Below are positions 60,726 through 64,000 of a DNA stretch of 64,000 nt, in pieces. A program made the translations under genes and the position numbers. Numbering within the stretch: position 1 is the stretch's first letter; every line of letters starts with the position of its first letter. This DNA is from Vagococcus martis. Its GTDB lineage: Bacteria > Bacillota > Bacilli > Lactobacillales > Vagococcaceae. Location: the NCBI RefSeq assembly GCF_002026305.1, contig NZ_MVAB01000001.1, forward strand, positions 1,966,001 through 2,030,000, in the 5' to 3' direction. The notes beneath the pieces are model-generated. The model was not told the origin of the DNA and did no database searches. It saw nothing but the letters and a program-made list of their open reading frames with translations.

Positions 60726-63190
60726 TTAATGTGCAAATGATTAAACAGGAATTTAAACAGTTATTTCATAATAAAATACTATTAATATCTGTGATAGCTA
60801 TCTGTTTTATTCCGATATTATATTCGAGTGTATTTGATAAATCTGTTTGGGATCCATATAACCGCTCGAGTCATTTACCTGTTGCCGTGGTAAATGAAGA
60901 TCAACCTGTTGAAATGCTGGGTCAAAAAATTGATGTTGGGAAAAGTGTCATTGATGAATTGAAGCATAACAAACAACTTAAATGGGAATTTGTTGATGCA
61001 AAGCAAGCAATGGATGGTATGAAAGACTTGAAATATTACATGATTGTCACGATTCCAAAAGATTTTTCAAAAAATGCAACAAGTCTTTTAAATCCTTCTC
61101 CAAATCAAATGGAAATTCAGTACACAACAAATGGGTCACTGAATTATATTGGATTAGATATGGCACAAATTGGAGCCAAAGAGTTGGAAGCAAAAGTGCG
61201 AGAAAGTGTCACCGCAGCTTATGTTAAAACAGCTTTAGTGCTTGGTCAAAAGGGTAAACAAGATTTAATAAAATTAACCAATGGCTCAAAAGAACTTGCA
61301 ACAGGTAGTAAAAAACTTGATAACGGTTTGGGTGAATATACGAATGGTGTGTCTACTGCAGCTAATGGCTCCAATACGTTAGCAAATGGTGTAAACGAAT
61401 TAGCATCTAATGTTTCTCCGTTAAAACAAGGGGTAACAGAATTACAAAATGGTGCGACACAATTATCTAATGGATTAAACGAAGTAAATGATAAACTTCA
61501 ACCACTTTCAGGAAAATTAAATGACGTTGGAAGTGGTGTGACAGATTTACTAAATGGTACAAAAGAGTTAGAAGCCAGTTTAAGAAATGTGGAAGCCAGT
61601 TTATCAGGATCTTCAGCTAATCTGTTAAAACAAGATATTGAAAAGATTAATCAACAAGTTGAATCAGTTTTAAATGATTCAAAAGAGTTGAGTGACGTTT
61701 CTAGTGTGTCAACTGCTTTGTCAACTGATCTAATTGGATTAAGTAATCAATTATCAGGGTTTAGCCAAGTGATTGGAAAAATCAATCAGACAGTCTCTCA
61801 GGACACACAACAATTTGAACAAGTGTTAGAAGGTATCATTCAACAAAATAGCCGAATAAGTGATGACGTTAAACAAGAGTTGATCGCACAACTATCACAA
61901 CAAGTCACTAGTTTCTCGACACAATTAGTGACAGATATAAAAAATTCTTCAGCTGACATTGATAGTATCGTTAGTCAAGTTCAAACAGGACTAAATGATG
62001 CAAGTCAGCAAGCAAAATCATTATCACAACAAGCAACGATGATGAGCCAATTAGCTAAAGGATTATCAGATAATACTGGAGAAATGAAAGAATCCATTTC
62101 AAATATAAAAGCAGGAACCACCGATTTATTGGAAAACTTTGGTAACAATGTCAACTTAGCCAACACACAAAATGTGTTACATGAATTAGAAACAGGATTA
62201 TCTCAAGTGGATAACCTAGTGAATGAAGCGCCTGTTGCGTTAAACGGAATAAATCGTTTGTCTGCAGGAAGTGATGCCTTAACAAATGGATTAAATACAA
62301 TGTCAGGTAAAATGCCAGAACTTATATCAGGGGTCACACGTTTAGATGGTGGGGCCAATGAATTAAGCCAAGGACTTACAAAATTAACAGACAATACACC
62401 GACATTAATGAGTGGAGCCAATCAACTAACAGTTGGTGCAACAACGATGGCCAGTGCATTAACACAAGCAGATAAACTCGTTAGTCGTATGACATTTAAT
62501 AATAAAAACGTCAAAATGTTCGCAGCCCCAACAGGGTTACAAAATATTGAATACAGTAAAGTAAAAAATTATGGTCAAGCTTTAGCACCATATATTATGT
62601 CACTTGCTTTATTTGTTGGCTGTATTGTATTCAACTTTATATTCCCAATCAGACGTGTCTCAATGGAGGGACAATCCAGTCGTGATTGGTGGTTAAGTAA
62701 AGTTGCGATGGGATTTGTCGTCTCAACCATTATGGCGATTATTGAAGCGACTATCATGTTGTTATTAAAATTGCCTGTCGATCAAGTTGGAAAACTTTAT
62801 CTAGTGGGAATTGTAACTGCATGGAGTTACATGTTCTTGATTATGTTTTTAGCTATGACATTTGATAATCCAGGTCGATTTGTTGCGATGATTTTATTAG
62901 TGTTACAACTTGGAGGAGCTGGAGGAACATTCCCATTACCATTACAGAATAGTTTCTTTAATGCCATCCATCCTTATTTACCAATGACCTATTCGGTTTA
63001 CGGATTTAGAGAAGCCATTTCAAGAGGGATTGGGGCACCAATGTTTAATAGAAGTATTATCACCTTATTATGCATCTTTGTTTTCTTTGTTATTCTTTTA
63101 AGATTTTCAATGGATTACTTGCAAAGAAAACATTTGGAAAATATATCTGCTTTAAATGATAATCAAAAATTACAAGCTTTAGAAAAATAA
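60722..63190 (+). CDS. YhgE/Pip-family membrane protein within the gad operon
   Basis: An 822-residue (or about 817-residue) protein: one N-terminal membrane helix (LLISVIAICFIPILYSS), a long extracellular region with repeated N-G-heptads (GSKELATGSKKLDNGLG, GATQLSNGLNEV and many similar), and six C-terminal helices of the ABC-2-type fold. YhgE/Pip proteins include the L. lactis phage-infection protein and are linked to ESX-like or lipid export. Start is uncertain: GTG 60722 overlaps the gadC stop (GTGA), and ATG 60737 lacks a ribosome site. Its place between gadC and gadB is unusual. Confidence 0.88.
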   Translation: MINVQMIKQEFKQLFHNKILLISVIAICFIPILYSSVFDKSVWDPYNRSSHLPVAVVNEDQPVEMLGQKIDVGKSVIDELKHNKQLKWEFVDAKQAMDGMKDLKYYMIVTIPKDFSKNATSLLNPSPNQMEIQYTTNGSLNYIGLDMAQIGAKELEAKVRESVTAAYVKTALVLGQKGKQDLIKLTNGSKELATGSKKLDNGLGEYTNGVSTAANGSNTLANGVNELASNVSPLKQGVTELQNGATQLSNGLNEVNDKLQPLSGKLNDVGSGVTDLLNGTKELEASLRNVEASLSGSSANLLKQDIEKINQQVESVLNDSKELSDVSSVSTALSTDLIGLSNQLSGFSQVIGKINQTVSQDTQQFEQVLEGIIQQNSRISDDVKQELIAQLSQQVTSFSTQLVTDIKNSSADIDSIVSQVQTGLNDASQQAKSLSQQATMMSQLAKGLSDNTGEMKESISNIKAGTTDLLENFGNNVNLANTQNVLHELETGLSQVDNLVNEAPVALNGINRLSAGSDALTNGLNTMSGKMPELISGVTRLDGGANELSQGLTKLTDNTPTLMSGANQLTVGATTMASALTQADKLVSRMTFNNKNVKMFAAPTGLQNIEYSKVKNYGQALAPYIMSLALFVGCIVFNFIFPIRRVSMEGQSSRDWWLSKVAMGFVVSTIMAIIEATIMLLLKLPVDQVGKLYLVGIVTAWSYMFLIMFLAMTFDNPGRFVAMILLVLQLGGAGGTFPLPLQNSFFNAIHPYLPMTYSVYGFREAISRGIGAPMFNRSIITLLCIFVFFVILLRFSMDYLQRKHLENISALNDNQKLQALEK

Positions 63191-63251
63191 TATTTTTAAA
63201 TGAGATATCTATCCCATTTTATATAATTTAAAATTTTTAGGAGGTCTAGTT

Positions 63252-64000
63252 ATGACTAGCGAAAAAAATCAATCAGTAGTACCTATATTTGGCTCAAATG
63301 CATCAGAAGAAGCAGTAATGTTGGATAAAATGAGAATGGATCCAATCAATCCATCTATTGCTTATCGTTTAATAAAAGATGAGTTAATTAATGAAGGAAA
63401 TGCTCGTCAAAACTTGGCGACATTTTGTCAAACTTATATGGAACCAGAAGTGACAGCTATTATGGCAGAAACAATGGAAAAAAATGCAATTGACAAATCT
63501 GAATATCCCCAAACGGCAGCTATGGAACAAAAATGTGTGAAGATGATTGCCGATTTATGGCATGCACCAAATCGAGATCGGGTGATGGGGACTTCAACTG
63601 TCGGATCAAGTGAAGCTTGTATGCTTGGTGGTATGGCGATGAAATTTAGATGGCGAGATCGTGCTAAGAAAAATGGATTAGATATCAATGCCAAACGACC
63701 AAACCTAGTTATTTCATCTGCTTATCAGGTATGTTGGGAAAAATTCTGTGTGTACTGGGATATTGAAATGCGTGAAGTCCCAGTTGATAGTGAGCATTTA
63801 AGCATCAACACAGATACTGTCATGGATTATGTTGATGAGTATACGATTGGAATTGTCGGTATTTTAGGCATTACTTACACTGGAAAATTTGACGACATAA
63901 AAAAATTAGATGAGTTGGTTGAAGAATACAATCAAACACACAATCAAGACTTAGTGATTCATGTGGATGCAGCAAGCGGTGGTTTATTTGTCCCATTTAT
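63252..64000 (+). CDS. gadB: Glutamate decarboxylase (3' part cut off)
   Basis: The first 249 residues of a PLP-dependent decarboxylase that turns glutamate into GABA and CO2. Features include NPSIAYRLIKDELINEGNARQNLATFCQTYMEPE, GTSTVGSSEACMLGGMAMKFRWR (phosphate-binding Ser/Thr), and LVIHVDAASGGLFVPF, which leads to the Schiff-base lysine just outside the window. The ATG follows AGGAGGTCTAGTT. With GadC it forms the glutamate acid-resistance system. Confidence 0.96.
   Translation, partial: MTSEKNQSVVPIFGSNASEEAVMLDKMRMDPINPSIAYRLIKDELINEGNARQNLATFCQTYMEPEVTAIMAETMEKNAIDKSEYPQTAAMEQKCVKMIADLWHAPNRDRVMGTSTVGSSEACMLGGMAMKFRWRDRAKKNGLDINAKRPNLVISSAYQVCWEKFCVYWDIEMREVPVDSEHLSINTDTVMDYVDEYTIGIVGILGITYTGKFDDIKKLDELVEEYNQTHNQDLVIHVDAASGGLFVPF

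Noticed and set aside
61261-62500. Internal DNA repeats in the yhgE-like gene
   Set aside because: The repetition is in protein heptads rich in N-G and S; it is the normal YhgE/Pip extracellular region, not a DNA tandem array.

Overview
The window is a 64 kb piece of a low-GC Gram-positive chromosome. The genes use strong AGGAGG-type ribosome binding sites, several TTG and GTG starts, and T-rich intrinsic terminators after most transcription units. The gene set points to Enterococcaceae, with Vagococcus or a close relative as my best guess: an EbsA-type protein beside an RNase H fold and a cold-shock protein, an EfrAB-like ABC exporter pair, MurT/GatD, a fused glutamine-type ABC transporter, and a gadC/gadB acid-resistance locus. 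The genus is an inference. No tRNA, rRNA or CRISPR array was seen.

Layout. 1-8.4 kb: an MntR-like regulator cut by the window edge, an ArsC/Spx-like protein with a short lipoyl (GcvH-like) protein, an IS30 element that rewrites the tail of a small ORF, an FAD oxidoreductase, a CDF metal exporter, an aminotransferase and a polar amino-acid ABC transporter. 8.5-16.2 kb: a peptide-binding lipoprotein, a 43-residue LPQTG microprotein, peptidase T, a hydroxyacid dehydrogenase, an XRE/membrane-protein pair, a lactonase, a pseudouridine synthase and a YxeA-like protein. 16.3-22.8 kb: a decayed carboxymuconolactone decarboxylase gene, then a TrpXYZ-type ABC transporter behind what reads as a ribosome-mediated attenuator (a Phe/Tyr-rich leader peptide followed by mutually exclusive hairpins), then a TrmB regulator, TSUP permease and ornithine-cyclodeaminase-like operon. 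22.8-30.4 kb: a DedA-like protein, a DbpA-type helicase, a broken prepilin peptidase and the tdk-prfA-prmC-tsaC-glyA cluster.

30.4-40.5 kb: fused IS200 and ISL3 remnants, PgpA, ferredoxin-NADP reductase, and a TetR regulator whose promoter lies inside a 47-bp near-perfect palindrome, followed by a heterodimeric ABC exporter; then glyoxalase, serine hydrolase and ManA. 40.5-49.3 kb: alanine dehydrogenase, MurT/GatD, a KtrB-like potassium channel, cardiolipin synthase, RNase H-like protein, EbsA, Csp, LspA and PerR-like Fur. 49.3-64 kb: an IS3 element inserted in the loop of a bidirectional terminator, TelA/XpaC, NUDIX, a small membrane protein, MtnN, nicotinamidase-like hydrolase, DUF805, a YeiH exporter with divergent LysR, and an Mga-family regulator facing gadC-yhgE-gadB.

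The most interesting signal is the attenuator at 16.76-17.08 kb. Five successive RNA segments can pair in two exclusive ways, and the leader codons concentrate Phe and Tyr rather than Trp. Other points worth a second look are the sorting-signal-only microprotein, the palindromic TetR promoter, the repeated ATTTGTGA sites before the TrmB operon, and the IS3 insertion inside a terminator. No database search was possible, so novelty is not established for any of these.
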